A DNA stretch of 64,000 nt from Allomesorhizobium camelthorni (GTDB lineage Bacteria > Pseudomonadota > Alphaproteobacteria > Rhizobiales > Rhizobiaceae). This document shows, one piece after another, positions 1 through 11,673 of this stretch. The position numbers and the translations under genes were made by a program. The notes beneath the pieces are model-generated. The model saw only the letters and a program-made list of their open reading frames with translations, was not told the origin of the DNA and searched no databases. Numbering within the stretch: the first letter of the stretch is position 1; every line of letters begins with the position of its first letter. The stretch is taken from contig NZ_JAAKZF010000004.1 in NCBI RefSeq assembly GCF_011045125.1, positions 1 through 64,000 of the forward strand, read 5' to 3'.

Positions 1-99
1 GGCAAGTGAATTCAATAGCTTAACGAACAGTGTTCGCTATCCGTTCACCTCCAACTGTTCAAGTTGGGTCAAGGCTGCCTATCGTCCTTAGCAATACGG

Positions 100-130
100 C
101 GGTGCAGATGCTTTGGCGGCATCTGCACCG
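100..130. repeat. Perfect 11-bp hairpin
   Basis: The arms cggtgcagatg (100-110) and catctgcaccg (120-130) are exact inverted copies around a 9-bp loop. No T-run follows on either strand, so it is unlikely to be an intrinsic terminator. It could be part of a decayed mobile element. Confidence 0.6.
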
Positions 131-315
131 AGCAGAAGCAAGGGCTGCACCAGGTGCTGACGTGCCATGCCCGCGACTGCCGGCCTTTTGCGGCAGGCGT
201 TATGCCGAGGCTGAAGAAGCTGCTCGCGCTGACACAACGACCTCGCGGCGATCTGCCGATCTACTAACGCTGGACGGCACAGATTCGGAAGGGCGGCGAC
301 TCAGTTGATTCAAAA

Positions 316-341
316 CAGCTCCGTGCCGCCGCACGGAGCTG
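316..341. repeat. Perfect 11-bp hairpin with 4-bp loop
   Basis: The arms cagctccgtgc (316-326) and gcacggagctg (331-341) flank the loop cgcc. No T-run follows. It lies about 165 bp before the dehydrogenase start and might be a weak terminator or an element end. Confidence 0.6.
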
Positions 342-506
342 GGCAATACCGGCGCGAGCGGCTTCGCACTTCATGAAGACTGTACGGCCGCCGATGACAG
401 CTGGAACGAAGTGCGGAAGGGAGTTTCTTCGGCCACTCCAGAGTCACCCCGCACTCAAGCCGCCGCTCACCTTCGGAAACACTTTATCAGAAATCGAGGA
501 AGAACA

Positions 507-1250
507 ATGAAAACCGCAGGAAACACGATTCTCATCACGGGCGGAGGGTCCGGCATCGGCCGCGAACTGGCGGCGCGCTTCCACGCGCTCGGGAACACGG
601 TGATTGTCGCCGGTCGGCGTAAAGAGGTGCTCGAGCAAACGATCGCCGGCCGCGAAGGTATGCTCGCGATCACACTGGACATGGAGGATCCGGAAGCGAT
701 TACCGCGTGCGCCGGGCAGCTCCTCGCCGATTATCCGTCGCTGAATGTGCTGATCAACAATGCCGGCATCATGCGCCGGGAGGATTTGACCAGGACCCGT
801 GACTTGCACAATGCCGAAAAGACGATTGTCACAAATCTCCTGGGGCCGATCCGCCTCACGAATGCGTTGATCGATCATTTCGCGCGCCAGCCAGATGCCG
901 CGGTCGTCAATGTGACGTCGGGCTTGGCATTCGTGCCGCTGAGCGGAACGCCGACCTATTGCGCGAGCAAGGCGGCGCTCCATTCCTATACGCTCTCGTT
1001 GCGTGAGCAGCTCAAAGGCAAGGTCGAGGTGATTGAACTCGCGCCTCCGGGGGTTCGAACCGAGCTCGAGCCCGGCCAGTCGAACCGCGAGGGGTTTATG
1101 GCCCTCGACGAGTTCATTGAAGAGACAATGACACTGTTCGGCGAGAAGCCAACCCCTGCGGAGATACTCGTGCAACAAGTGGGCTTCCTGCGCTGGGCGG
1201 AGAGAAATGGTCACTTCGACCAAGCCATCGAAATCGTCGCCGCTCATTGA
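507..1250 (+). CDS. Short-chain dehydrogenase/reductase (DltE-like)
   Basis: A 247-residue classical short-chain dehydrogenase/reductase, an NAD(P)-dependent cytoplasmic oxidoreductase of unknown substrate. The glycine-rich cofactor motif TGGGSGIG lies near residues 12-19, NNAG near 85-88, and the catalytic Ser and YxxxK (YCASK) near 145-160. The overall pattern resembles the DltE-like group (COG3967), whose members often have no proven role in D-alanylation. The frame is open from 411, but the ATG at 507 is chosen because a GAGGAAG Shine-Dalgarno sequence precedes it and the Rossmann fold starts directly after. It runs opposite to the dcw operon and is separated from murB by an IS66 remnant, so it was probably acquired at this site. 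Confidence 0.85.
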   Translation: MKTAGNTILITGGGSGIGRELAARFHALGNTVIVAGRRKEVLEQTIAGREGMLAITLDMEDPEAITACAGQLLADYPSLNVLINNAGIMRREDLTRTRDLHNAEKTIVTNLLGPIRLTNALIDHFARQPDAAVVNVTSGLAFVPLSGTPTYCASKAALHSYTLSLREQLKGKVEVIELAPPGVRTELEPGQSNREGFMALDEFIEETMTLFGEKPTPAEILVQQVGFLRWAERNGHFDQAIEIVAAH

Positions 1251-1374
1251 CAGGCGCCCACGTCGCCGGGTTTCCAAATCGCGCTGCAATGGGCGGTCCG
1301 CCCCTCGTCAACGACCCGCCTGTTAATGTACACCTTCAATCGCGCGTTCTCTGGCGTTTCAGTGTGACAGCCAG

Positions 1375-1446
1375 CTACGCTGCGGTTGCAGCGTAGCGCC
1401 AGGGTAGCAGTTCGTCGAGACGGGTCTCTCCGTCGCGATTGGCGCG
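1375..1446 (-). mobile_element. IS66-family transposase C-terminal remnant
   Basis: Read on the minus strand, this piece encodes a tail with the core TRLDELLPWRYA and then a stop at 1375-1377. That matches the conserved C-terminal end of IS66 TnpC transposases (R-x-DELLPW). Only about 23 codons are recognisable. The rest of the transposase, tnpA/tnpB and clear terminal repeats are not seen, so this is a dead fragment. It sits between the dehydrogenase and murB, where rhizobial genomes usually carry the rest of the dcw cluster. Confidence 0.7.
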
Positions 1447-1573
1447 AAGGAGAGGACATATGAACGCGAATGAGTATCTGCAACGCAGCACGCTTTGGGT
1501 GACTGCTCACCACCCTTAGCCGAAGTACGTGTCGAGCCACTAATGCCCAGACGCCATCCGACTTGAAGTCGCG

Positions 1574-2539
1574 CTACAGCAACCGCCCCAAAAACTCATC
1601 CACCTCATGCCCCGGCTTGAAATTGCCGATGCGCTTGATCTCCCACTGCAGCCTTATGCCGGAGTGTTCGAGCACCCGCGCTCGCACGGTTTCACCAAGA
1701 AATTCAAGGTCGTAGCCGGTCGCGTTGCCAGTGTTGATCATGAAGTTGCAATGCATCGGCGACATCTGCGCCCCGCCGATCATCAGCCCGCGGCAGCCTG
1801 CCTTGTCGATCTCCTTCCAGGCAGACGTGCCTTCCGGATTCTTGAAGGTCGAGCCGCCGGTCTTCTCGCGGATCGGCTGCACCGTCTCGCGATGGTGCTG
1901 CACGGCGTCCATGTCGGCCTTTATCTTTGCCTTGTCTTCCGGATAGCCCTCGAACAGCGCCGAGGTGAAGATCAGTTCGGCGGGCGCGGAGGAATGGCGG
2001 TAGGCGTAGCCCATCTCGGCGTTGGTCAGCGTGTGAACCTTGCCCTTGCGGTCGAGCGCCCTGACCTCCACCACCCGCTCGCGCGTTTCAACACCGTTGG
2101 CGCCGGCGTTCATGCGCAACGCCCCGCCGATCGCGCCGGGAATGCCGTGGAAGAAATGGAAGCCGCCTATGCCGGCTTCGAGCGCGACGGCCGCCACCCG
2201 CTTGTCGGGCGTGGCGGCGCCTGCCCGTATCTGCGTCTTCGAGATTGCCTCGGCCTCACCAAAGCCCTTGGCCGAAAGCCTGATGACGAAGCCCGGAATG
2301 CCACCCTCGCGCACCAAAAGGTTCGAGCCGATGCCGACGACAGTCAGCGGAATTTCGGCTGGAACGGCTTTCAGGAAGGCGGCGAGATCCTTCTCGTCGG
2401 CAGGCTGGAACAACGCGTCCGCAATGCCGCCGGCGCGGAACCAGGTGATCTTGTCCATCTCGGCATTGGGCGTGATGCGGCCCCGGATCCCGGCGAGCCG
2501 GTCGCCGAGCCTGGCCAGCAGCGCCTCGCCGCGGTTCAT
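1574..2539 (-). CDS. murB: UDP-N-acetylmuramate dehydrogenase MurB
   Basis: A 321-residue flavoenzyme that reduces UDP-GlcNAc-enolpyruvate to UDP-MurNAc with NADPH, the second committed step of peptidoglycan precursor synthesis in the cytoplasm. Visible hallmarks are the FAD-binding GIGSNLLV segment near residue 70, the [16 protein letters not shown] stretch, and the GGSTFKNP motif with the catalytic serine. The ATG at 2539 overlaps the murC stop (ATGA), indicating translational coupling; the same frame stays open upstream but only inside murC. It is the last gene of the operon here. ddlB and ftsQ, which normally follow, are absent. Confidence 0.97.
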   Translation of the reverse strand: MNRGEALLARLGDRLAGIRGRITPNAEMDKITWFRAGGIADALFQPADEKDLAAFLKAVPAEIPLTVVGIGSNLLVREGGIPGFVIRLSAKGFGEAEAISKTQIRAGAATPDKRVAAVALEAGIGGFHFFHGIPGAIGGALRMNAGANGVETRERVVEVRALDRKGKVHTLTNAEMGYAYRHSSAPAELIFTSALFEGYPEDKAKIKADMDAVQHHRETVQPIREKTGGSTFKNPEGTSAWKEIDKAGCRGLMIGGAQMSPMHCNFMINTGNATGYDLEFLGETVRARVLEHSGIRLQWEIKRIGNFKPGHEVDEFLGRLL

Positions 2540-3942
2540 GCCGCTTCCCCGCCGAGTTCCTTCGGCAGCGCATAGGCCCATTGGGTGATGTTGCCGGCGC
2601 CAAGGAAGATAACGAAGTCGCCTGGCCTGGCTATGTCGCGCACGATCGGTGCGACCGCCGCAGCACCCTCTACGAAGCGCGCGTCGCGATGTCCGCCGGC
2701 GCGGATGCGGCTGACCAGCGCGTCGGAGCTGACGCCGTCTATGGCGTCCTCGCCCGCCGCATAGACCGGCGCCACCATCACCGTATCGGCATCGTTGAAG
2801 CAGGCGGAAAAGTCGTCGAACAGGTCGCGCAATCTGGTGAAGCGATGTGGCTGCGCTATCGCGATGACGCGGCCGCCGGTGGCGTCGCGCGCCGCCCTGA
2901 GCACCGCCTTGATCTCGACCGGATGGTGGCCGTAATCGTCGAATATCTGCACGCCGTTCCACGAACCCGTGCGCGTGAAGCGGCGCTTGACGCCGCCGAA
3001 GGATGAAAGGCCGCGCTTGATCGCCTCGGCGGAGAGGCCGAGTTCATGCGCCACCGCGATCGCCGCCGTGGCGTTGGCCACATTGTGGCGGCCGGGCATG
3101 GGCAGGCGCAGATCGCCGATCGTCTCCTCCGCGCCGGTCTTGCGGTTACGGATGATCACGTCGAACTCCGACACCGCGCCGTCCATGCGATGGCGCGCGA
3201 AACGCACGTCGGCCTGGGCGTTCTCGCCATAAGTGATGACGCGGCGGTCTTCGATGCGCGACACCAGCGCCTGCACTTCCGGATGGTCCGTGCACATCAC
3301 GCCGAAGCCGTAGAAAGGCACGTTCTCGACGAACTGGCGAAAGGCCTCGCGCACCTTGTCGAACGTTCCATAATGGTCGAGATGCTCGGGGTCGATATTG
3401 GTGACGACCGCGATGTCGGCCGGCAGCTTCAGGAAGGTGCCGTCGCTCTCGTCGGCCTCCACCACCATCCACTCGCCCTCGCCCATGCGCGCATTGGTGC
3501 CGTAGGCATTGATGATGCCGCCATTGACGACGGTCGGGTCGAGCCCGCCGGCGTCAAGCAGCGTCGCCACCATGGAAGTCGTCGTTGTCTTGCCATGCGT
3601 GCCGCCTATCGCCACCGCCTGCCGGAAGCGCATCAGTTCGGCGAGCATCTCGGCACGCCGAACGATCGGAAGCAGCTTTTCACGCGCCGCCATCAGTTCG
3701 GGATTGGATTTCTTGATCGCCGTGGAAACGACCACCACCTCGGCGTCGCCCACATTTTCGGCGCGATGGCCGACGAAGCACTCTATGCCCTTGTCACGCA
3801 GCCTCTGCACGTTGGCGCTTTCGGCCTGGTCGGAGCCCTGCACGCGATAACCGAGATTGTGCAGCACCTCGGCAATGCCGCTCATGCCGATGCCGCCAAT
3901 TCCGATGAAGTGGACGAGGCCGATCGTCTGCGGCATCTTCAT
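2536..3942 (-). CDS. murC: UDP-N-acetylmuramate--L-alanine ligase MurC
   Basis: A 468-residue Mur ligase that adds L-alanine to UDP-MurNAc using ATP. The N-terminal nucleotide-binding [12 protein letters not shown] segment is at residues 11-22, the ATP P-loop GGTHGKTT at about 113-120, and the C-terminal ligase domain follows. Length is typical. The start ATG at 3942 overlaps the murG stop by four bases (ATGA), and its own stop overlaps murB in the same way, so murG-murC-murB are translationally linked. Confidence 0.97.
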   Translation of the reverse strand: MKMPQTIGLVHFIGIGGIGMSGIAEVLHNLGYRVQGSDQAESANVQRLRDKGIECFVGHRAENVGDAEVVVVSTAIKKSNPELMAAREKLLPIVRRAEMLAELMRFRQAVAIGGTHGKTTTTSMVATLLDAGGLDPTVVNGGIINAYGTNARMGEGEWMVVEADESDGTFLKLPADIAVVTNIDPEHLDHYGTFDKVREAFRQFVENVPFYGFGVMCTDHPEVQALVSRIEDRRVITYGENAQADVRFARHRMDGAVSEFDVIIRNRKTGAEETIGDLRLPMPGRHNVANATAAIAVAHELGLSAEAIKRGLSSFGGVKRRFTRTGSWNGVQIFDDYGHHPVEIKAVLRAARDATGGRVIAIAQPHRFTRLRDLFDDFSACFNDADTVMVAPVYAAGEDAIDGVSSDALVSRIRAGGHRDARFVEGAAAVAPIVRDIARPGDFVIFLGAGNITQWAYALPKELGGEAA

Positions 3943-5066
3943 GGCCGCGCTCCCTTTTTTAATTCAGCTACCGCTTTGCCCGACGCAATAGCCTCTGTCA
4001 GGTCGGCGAGCAACCGCGCCGCGTCCGGCCTGCCTGCCAGCTTGGCGGCCGCCGCCATCGAGCCGAGCTTGCCCGGGTTCTCCATAAGCCCGCCAACTAG
4101 CGACATCAGCGCCTTTGTCGACAGCGTCGATTGCGGGTGCACCTGCGCGCCACCGGCAGCCGCGAGCGCTGCGGCGTTCGCCGCCTGGTCGTGGTCCAGC
4201 GCATGCGGATATGGAACCAGCAGCGCCGGCCGGCCTATCACCGCGATCTCCGAAACCGTCGACGCGCCGGATCGCGATATCACCAGATGCGCCGCCGCCA
4301 TCCTTGCAGCCATATCGGTGAAGAACGGCAGAACGTCGGCCTCGACGCCGATCTCGTGATAAGCAGAGCGCACGCGCGCAACGTCCTCGGCGCGCGCCTG
4401 CTGCGTCACCTTCAGCCGGCTGCGCTGACTTGCGGGAAGCGCCGCGATGGCCGGCGGCACCGCCTCGGAAAAGAACTGCGCGCCCTGGCTGCCGCCGAAC
4501 ACCAGCAGCCTGAACGGCGCGAAAGGGCCGGAGGGAGCATAGGGCGTCTTCGCCGCCTCGATGACCGCCGGGCGCACCGGATTTCCGGTGATCACGATCT
4601 TGGCGCCGGCGCCGCCCGCGCTCTCGCTCAGGAAGCCGCCGGCGATGGCGTCGACGCGGGCGGCGAGCGCCTTGTTGGCGCGGCCCATCACCGCATTCTG
4701 CTCGTGGATTATCGTCGGTACGCGCCGCCGTGTCGCCGCATAGAGCGGCGGCAGCGTCGGATAACCGCCGAAGCCGACCACCACGGCGGGCTGGATCTTG
4801 CGGATCACTTCCGAGGCCTGCCTGACGCCGCGCCAGATGGTCCAGAAGGCGCCGGCAAGCGCCAGCGGATTGCGCGAGCCGAAAGTGGCCGAGGCGACAG
4901 GATGGATGTGCGCCGCCGGAAAATGCCCGGCGTAGCGCTCCGCGCGCTCGTCGGTCGCCAGATCGATCCGCCAGCCGCGCTCGATCAGCTCGTGCGCCAG
5001 AGCTTCCGCAGGAAACAGATGGCCGCCGGTGCCACCGGCGGCGAGAAGGATCGTGCCCTTGGCCAT
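3939..5066 (-). CDS. murG: Lipid II synthase MurG
   Basis: A 375-residue GT28 glycosyltransferase on the inner face of the membrane. It transfers GlcNAc from UDP-GlcNAc to lipid I, giving lipid II. The N-terminal GGTGGHLFP motif (about residues 11-19) and the C-terminal segment with [10 protein letters not shown] match the acceptor- and donor-binding signatures of the family. It starts one base after the ftsW stop and overlaps murC by four bases. Confidence 0.97.
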   Translation of the reverse strand: MAKGTILLAAGGTGGHLFPAEALAHELIERGWRIDLATDERAERYAGHFPAAHIHPVASATFGSRNPLALAGAFWTIWRGVRQASEVIRKIQPAVVVGFGGYPTLPPLYAATRRRVPTIIHEQNAVMGRANKALAARVDAIAGGFLSESAGGAGAKIVITGNPVRPAVIEAAKTPYAPSGPFAPFRLLVFGGSQGAQFFSEAVPPAIAALPASQRSRLKVTQQARAEDVARVRSAYHEIGVEADVLPFFTDMAARMAAAHLVISRSGASTVSEIAVIGRPALLVPYPHALDHDQAANAAALAAAGGAQVHPQSTLSTKALMSLVGGLMENPGKLGSMAAAAKLAGRPDAARLLADLTEAIASGKAVAELKKGARP

Positions 5067-5067
5067 T

Positions 5068-6221
5068 CTATTCCGCCGGCGCGGGCCGCCGCGAGAGCTC
5101 GGGGAAACCCAGCTGCTTGCGTTTCTCCGGCTTCTTGCGCGTCAGCGCCAGCACCATGCCCATCGAAATGGCGATGGCGATCAGCGACGAGCCGCCATAG
5201 GAAATGAACGGCAAGGTCATGCCCTTGGCCGGCATCATCTGCAAATTCACGCCCATATTGATGATCGACTGGAAGCCGAAAACGACGACCAGCCCGGCCA
5301 CCGCATAGCGGGTGAAGTCGTCATGCTCCTTCAGCGCCGTGTTCAGCCCGCGCAGCACGATGAAAGCGAAGATGCCGAGGATGAGGAAGCAGAGCACGAT
5401 GCCGAACTCCTCGCCGGCGACGGCGAAGACGAAATCTGCGTGGCTGTCGGGGATGACGCGCTTGATCGTGCCCTCGCCCGGTCCGACGCCGAACCAGCCG
5501 CCCTGCACGACCGCCTCGCGGCCCATGTCGACCTGGAACGTGTCGCCCTCGCCGGTCAGGAAGCGGTCGATGCGGCCCGCCACGTGTGGGAAAATTGTGT
5601 AGGCGCTGATCGCACCGGCGGCCCCGATCGCGCCGATCACGACGATCCACAGCCAGGGCATGCCGGCCATGAAGAACATCACGCCCCAGGTGCCGACGAC
5701 GAGGATGGTCTGGCCGAGATCGGGCTGGGCAACCAGCAGCGCCATCACCAGCCCGAGCAGGATCACAGCGAACAGATTGCCGGGAATGTCGGGTTGACGC
5801 GCATGCTCGGCAAACAGCCACGCACAGACGATGACGAAGCCGGGCTTCATGAATTCGGATGGCTGGATCGACATGCCGAAGAGCGAGATCCAGCGATGCG
5901 CGCCCTTCACCTCGACGCCGATATAGAGCACCGCGACCATCAGCAGGAGCGAACCGCACAGCATTACCAGCGCCAGCCGCCGCACCTCTCTCGCCTCGAG
6001 GAACGATACCGAGATCATCGCCACCAGAGCCGGGATCATGAAGACGATCTGCCGTGTCGCGAAATGGAAGCTGCCGAGGCCGATGCGCTCGGCCACCGCC
6101 GGGCTCGCCGCAAACGACAGGATGATCCCCAGTCCCATCAGCGACAGGAAGGCCGCAAGGAACCAGCGATCAACCGTCCACCACCATGTCGCGACAGGGC
6201 TCCTGTCCAGCCGGCTAGCCA

Positions 6222-6222
<1 letters not shown>
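5068..6222 (-). CDS. ftsW: Septal peptidoglycan polymerase FtsW (SEDS family)
   Basis: A 384-residue SEDS-family membrane protein with about ten hydrophobic segments. It is the septal peptidoglycan glycosyltransferase that works with FtsI. Conserved pieces include QPSEFMKPG in the middle and the C-terminal PFISYGGSS motif. Its ATG at 6222 shares a base with the murD stop (TGATG). It lies between murD and murG, the usual rhizobial order. Confidence 0.96.
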
Positions 6223-7622
<1,400 letters not shown>

Positions 7623-7631
7623 TGCGTATCC

Positions 7632-8714
7632 CTATCGCAGCTTTAGAGTCGAGAGCCCGACCAGCGCCAGGATGACGGCGATGATCCAGAAGCGGATCAC
7701 CACCTGGCTTTCCGTCCAGCCGAGCTTTTCGAAATGATGATGGATGGGCGCCATCAGGAACACGCGCCGGCCGGTCATCTTGAAGAAGCCGACCTGAATG
7801 ATAACCGAAAGCGCCTCCATAACGAACAGGCCGCCGATGATGGCCAGGACTATTTCGTGCTTGGTGGCGACCGCGATGGTGCCGATCAGCCCGCCGAGCG
7901 CCAGCGAGCCGGTGTCGCCCATGAAGATCGCCGCCGGCGGCGCGTTGAACCATAGGAAGCCGAGCCCCGCGCCGATCACCGCGCCGAGGATGACCGCCAG
8001 TTCGCCGGTTCCCGGCACGAAGTGGATCTGCAGATATTCGGCGAATACCGCATTGCCCGAGAGGTAGGCGATGACGCCGAACGAGGCGGCGGCGATCATG
8101 ATCGGCACGATCGCCAGCCCGTCCAGCCCGTCGGTCAGGTTGACGGCATTGCCTGCGCCCACGATCACGAAGCAGGCGAACGGAATGAAGAACCAGCCGA
8201 GATTGATCAGGAAATCCTTAATGAAAGGAAAGGTCAGCGACGACGAGAACGGCTCCTGTCCATTGTGCATGATCGCCCAGGCGGCGATCGCGGCGATCAG
8301 GAATTCGATGCCAAGCCGCGCCTTGCCGGAAAATCCGAGATGCGACTGCTTGGTCACCTTCAGATAGTCGTCGTAGAGCCCGATCGTGCCGAAGCCCAGC
8401 GTCACCAGCAGCACCACCCAGACATAGACGCTGGTTATGTTGGCCCACAGCAGCGACGAGCCGACAATGCCCGAAATGATCATCAGCCCGCCCATTGTCG
8501 GCGTGCCGGCCTTCTTGAAATGCGTCTGCGGCCCGTCGGCGCGGATCGGCTGGCCCTTGCCTTGGCGGATGCGCAGCGAATTGATGATCATCGGTCCGAA
8601 GATGAAGACGATCAGCGCCGCTGTGATCAGTGCTCCACCCGTTCGGAACGTGATATAGCGGAATATGTTGAAGACCGAGACCTGGTCCGCAAAATTGACA
8701 AGCAGTGTTAACAT
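7632..8714 (-). CDS. mraY: Phospho-N-acetylmuramoyl-pentapeptide transferase MraY
   Basis: A 360-residue polytopic membrane enzyme that moves phospho-MurNAc-pentapeptide onto undecaprenyl phosphate to form lipid I. About ten transmembrane segments are evident. Family motifs include GTPTMGG after the first loops, [10 protein letters not shown], and the cytoplasmic NAPPA and [10 protein letters not shown] stretches containing the catalytic aspartates. Start and length match the family norm. It lies 20 bases after murF and 9 before murD. Confidence 0.97.
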   Translation of the reverse strand: MLTLLVNFADQVSVFNIFRYITFRTGGALITAALIVFIFGPMIINSLRIRQGKGQPIRADGPQTHFKKAGTPTMGGLMIISGIVGSSLLWANITSVYVWVVLLVTLGFGTIGLYDDYLKVTKQSHLGFSGKARLGIEFLIAAIAAWAIMHNGQEPFSSSLTFPFIKDFLINLGWFFIPFACFVIVGAGNAVNLTDGLDGLAIVPIMIAAASFGVIAYLSGNAVFAEYLQIHFVPGTGELAVILGAVIGAGLGFLWFNAPPAAIFMGDTGSLALGGLIGTIAVATKHEIVLAIIGGLFVMEALSVIIQVGFFKMTGRRVFLMAPIHHHFEKLGWTESQVVIRFWIIAVILALVGLSTLKLR

Positions 8715-8734
8715 GCGTCCCCCGGATACTGCGC

Positions 8735-10168
8735 TCAGCCTGGCATCGCGCGTCCGGCGTCCGCCGGAAATTGTTTGATCATTGCATCGACCAGCCTGGC
8801 GAAGCCGATGCCCTTTGATGATTTGACCATGACTACGTCGCCCGGGCGGATCTTCTCGAACACCACCGGCCTGAGTTCGTCGGCGCTGACGCGGTATTCG
8901 CTCGGGATCGCATCCGGAAGCGCTTCGGCGAGCGCCTTCATGTCCGGCCCACCCATCAGCACCAGATCGATGCCGGCGCCTGCAATGGGTTCCGCAAGCG
9001 CGGCATGCAGCTTGGCGGAATGGCTACCGAGTTCCAGCATATCGCCCAGCACCGCAACGCGCCTTCCCTTGCCGGAGATCGGCGTAGCAGCGAGAAGATC
9101 GATCGCCGCCTTCATCGACACGGGATTGGCATTGTAGCTCTCGTCGATCAGCGCGAACGGGCCGTCCGGGTGCTGGAGCGTATGCCTCTTGCCGCGCCCG
9201 CTTTCGGCCGTAAGGCTGCCGAGTGCAGCGGCGACTTTGCCCAGGTCTGCACCGACCAATCGCGCCGCGCCCAGCACGGCGAGCGCATTCTGCACGATAT
9301 GCCTGCCCGGCGCGCCGATTTCGGCCGTGGTCTCCTTGCCGCCGATCTTGGCCGCTATGGTCGAACGGTCGGCGAAGAGTTCATGCCGCATCAGCTTGAA
9401 GTGGGCACGCGCGTTCTCGCCGAAGCCGACGATATGGGCCACGCCCGCGTCGCGCGCCAGCTTTTCCAGAAGCTTCCAGCGCGGGTCGTCGCGGTTTATC
9501 AGAGCATAGCCGCCCGGTTCGATGCCCTCGAATATCTCCGCCTTCGCGCGGGCGATTTCGTCGAGGTTCTTGAAGTGGCCGAGATGCGCCGGCGCGATCA
9601 GCGTGACGATGGCGACATGCGGCCGCACCATCCGCGCCAGCGGGCGGATTTCCTCCGGATGGTTCATCCCGACTTCGAAAACAGCGTAGTCGCAATCCTC
9701 CGGCATTCGGGCCAGCGTAAGCGGCACGCCCCAATGATTGTTGAACGATTTGTCCGACGCATGCACTTTCCCGACCGACGAGAGCACATGCCGGAGCGCT
9801 TCCTTGGTGGTCGTCTTGCCGACCGAACCCGTCACCGCGATGATCTTGGCCTGGGTGCGCGCACGCGCCGCGATGCCGGCTTTTTCGAGGGCCGCAAGCA
9901 CGTCGGGCACCACTATCATCGGCGCGGTCAGCCGCCCGAGCGCCGGCAGCTTGCCTTCCGCCACCACAAGCAGCCCAGCGCCCGCCTTGACGGCGGCCGT
10001 CGCGAAGTCATGTCCGTCCATGGCCTCGCCCTTTATGGCGAAGAACGCTTCGCCGGGCTTCAGGCTGCGGCTGTCGATGGAAATCCCGGAGACCCCTTCC
10101 GGCATCTGGCCGATGGGCCGGCCGCCCATCGCGGCCACCAGCGCGTCCGAGGTCCACAAATAGCTCAT
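8735..10168 (-). CDS. murF: UDP-MurNAc-tripeptide--D-Ala-D-Ala ligase MurF
   Basis: A 477-residue Mur ligase that adds the D-alanyl-D-alanine dipeptide and so completes the UDP-MurNAc-pentapeptide. The ATP loop [11 protein letters not shown] is at about residues 113-123, followed by the central [10 protein letters not shown] segment and the C-terminal domain with the DESYNANP motif. The start overlaps the murE stop (ATGA). Length is slightly above the E. coli enzyme, as is usual in rhizobia. Confidence 0.97.
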   Translation of the reverse strand: MSYLWTSDALVAAMGGRPIGQMPEGVSGISIDSRSLKPGEAFFAIKGEAMDGHDFATAAVKAGAGLLVVAEGKLPALGRLTAPMIVVPDVLAALEKAGIAARARTQAKIIAVTGSVGKTTTKEALRHVLSSVGKVHASDKSFNNHWGVPLTLARMPEDCDYAVFEVGMNHPEEIRPLARMVRPHVAIVTLIAPAHLGHFKNLDEIARAKAEIFEGIEPGGYALINRDDPRWKLLEKLARDAGVAHIVGFGENARAHFKLMRHELFADRSTIAAKIGGKETTAEIGAPGRHIVQNALAVLGAARLVGADLGKVAAALGSLTAESGRGKRHTLQHPDGPFALIDESYNANPVSMKAAIDLLAATPISGKGRRVAVLGDMLELGSHSAKLHAALAEPIAGAGIDLVLMGGPDMKALAEALPDAIPSEYRVSADELRPVVFEKIRPGDVVMVKSSKGIGFARLVDAMIKQFPADAGRAMPG

Positions 10169-11619
10169 GCGGCGCGCTCCTCCAGCGCCTTGCGCACTTC
10201 CTCATGGTCGGAAAACGGGAATGTCTCCGAACCGATCGTCTGGCCCTCTTCATGGCCCTTACCGGCAATGATCAACGTATCGCCGGGATGAAGCATCGCC
10301 ACCGCCTCGTGGATGGCGGCGCGCCGGTCGGGAATCTCGATCGCGCCGGGCACGGCGGCGAGTATCGCCGCCCGGATTGTTTCCGGGACTTCCGACCGCG
10401 GATTGTCATCAGTGACGATGACGACGTCGGCCAGCCGCGTCGCGATCTCGCCCATGATCGGGCGCTTGCCGCGGTCGCGATCGCCGCCGCAACCGAACAC
10501 CACGATGACGCGGCCTGTCGTGAAGGGGCGCACCGAAGCAAGCACATTTTCGAGCGCATCGGGCTTGTGCGCATAGTCGACATAGACCGGAGCGCCGTTG
10601 GCAGCCGTTCCGACCAGGTCGAGCCGGCCTGGCGCGCCCTTCAGCCTTTCGAGCACAGCAAGCGCTCTGCCGATCGGTGTGCCCGTGGCAATCGCGAGGC
10701 CTGCCGCGACCAGCGCATTGTAGATCTGAAAGTCGCCCGCGAGCGGCAGGTCGATCTCGTGGATGAGGCCGTCGGCTTCCACTTCCGCACGCTGGCGGAA
10801 ACGCTCGTGCTCGACCCGCTTCAACTGCAGGAAAGTTCCATGCCGCCCAACGGTCAGCACATTCAGGCCCGCCGCCCGCGCCGACGAAATCGTCGGCTCC
10901 GACCACGGATCGTCCGCGAAGATGACCGCCGGCGCATCCTTGGCCAGCAGGGACTCGAACAGCCGAAGCTTGGCGCGGTGATATTCCTCGACCGTCGGAT
11001 GATAGTCCATGTGGTCGCGGCCGAGATTGGTGAAGCCGCCCGCCGCAAGCCGGACGCCGTCGAGCCGGCGCTGGTCGAGGCCGTGGCTTGAGGCTTCCAT
11101 GGACACATGCATGACGCCCGAATCCGCAAGTTCGGCCAGGAGCTTGTGAAGCGCCACAGGGTCGGGCGTGGTCAGTGAGCCATACTCGTTGCGGCCGGGC
11201 GCGACCACGCCGGTCGTGCCGATGCTGGCGGCCGCGAGTCCCGTCTGCTCCCAGATTTGCCGCGTGAACGCCGCCACCGAGGTCTTGCCGCTGGTGCCGG
11301 TCACCGCAACCACCGTTTCGGGCTGCCTAGGATAAAACTTCGCCGCAAGTAGTGCGAGCGAGAGTCTCGGGTCTTCGACGCCGATCACCGGCACTGGAAG
11401 CCCGGAAAGATTGCCGCCCTTGGCAGCAATGATCGCCGCGGCGCCCCGGCTTGCGGCATCCGCCGCATAGGTCGCGCCGTCAGCTTTCGTGCCGGCGACG
11501 GCCACGAATATCATGCCGGGCTTGATCAGCCGCGAGTCCGACGACACGCCGCTGATTTCCAGTTCGCCGGACTGATCCCGTTCGACAGGCAGGATACCGG
11601 CGAGGTCCTTGAGTTTCAT
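10165..11619 (-). CDS. murE: UDP-MurNAc-tripeptide synthetase MurE (meso-DAP type)
   Basis: A 484-residue Mur ligase adding the third amino acid to UDP-MurNAc-L-Ala-D-Glu. The ATP loop TGTSGKTS is at residues 107-114. The DDNPR motif in the C-terminal domain is the signature of meso-diaminopimelate-adding enzymes rather than lysine-adding ones. The start lies 54 bases after ftsI, one of the wider gaps in the operon, and the stop overlaps murF. Confidence 0.97.
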   Translation of the reverse strand: MKLKDLAGILPVERDQSGELEISGVSSDSRLIKPGMIFVAVAGTKADGATYAADAASRGAAAIIAAKGGNLSGLPVPVIGVEDPRLSLALLAAKFYPRQPETVVAVTGTSGKTSVAAFTRQIWEQTGLAAASIGTTGVVAPGRNEYGSLTTPDPVALHKLLAELADSGVMHVSMEASSHGLDQRRLDGVRLAAGGFTNLGRDHMDYHPTVEEYHRAKLRLFESLLAKDAPAVIFADDPWSEPTISSARAAGLNVLTVGRHGTFLQLKRVEHERFRQRAEVEADGLIHEIDLPLAGDFQIYNALVAAGLAIATGTPIGRALAVLERLKGAPGRLDLVGTAANGAPVYVDYAHKPDALENVLASVRPFTTGRVIVVFGCGGDRDRGKRPIMGEIATRLADVVIVTDDNPRSEVPETIRAAILAAVPGAIEIPDRRAAIHEAVAMLHPGDTLIIAGKGHEEGQTIGSETFPFSDHEEVRKALEERAA

Positions 11620-11673
11620 CGAATCCCGTTCGTCACAAACAAATGGCGCGCTCTCGCCGGCGCGCCTTGAGAA

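Larger units (their letters stand above)
1..506. other. Non-coding stretch at left edge
   Basis: No convincing gene is visible before the dehydrogenase start at 507. Short open frames around 30-308 resemble no family I recognise and have no ribosome binding site. The stretch holds two perfect hairpins (100-130 and 316-341, listed separately). With the IS66 remnant on the other side of the dehydrogenase, this looks like inserted or decayed DNA at the expected end of the dcw cluster. Confidence 0.5.

Noticed and set aside
30-308. Short overlapping frames at the left edge
   Set aside because: No ribosome site, no recognisable domain, and a perfect hairpin runs through them.
1559-1571. 13-bp palindrome after murB as terminator
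   Set aside because: The CGACTT/AAGTCG stem is only 6 bp and has no T-run.
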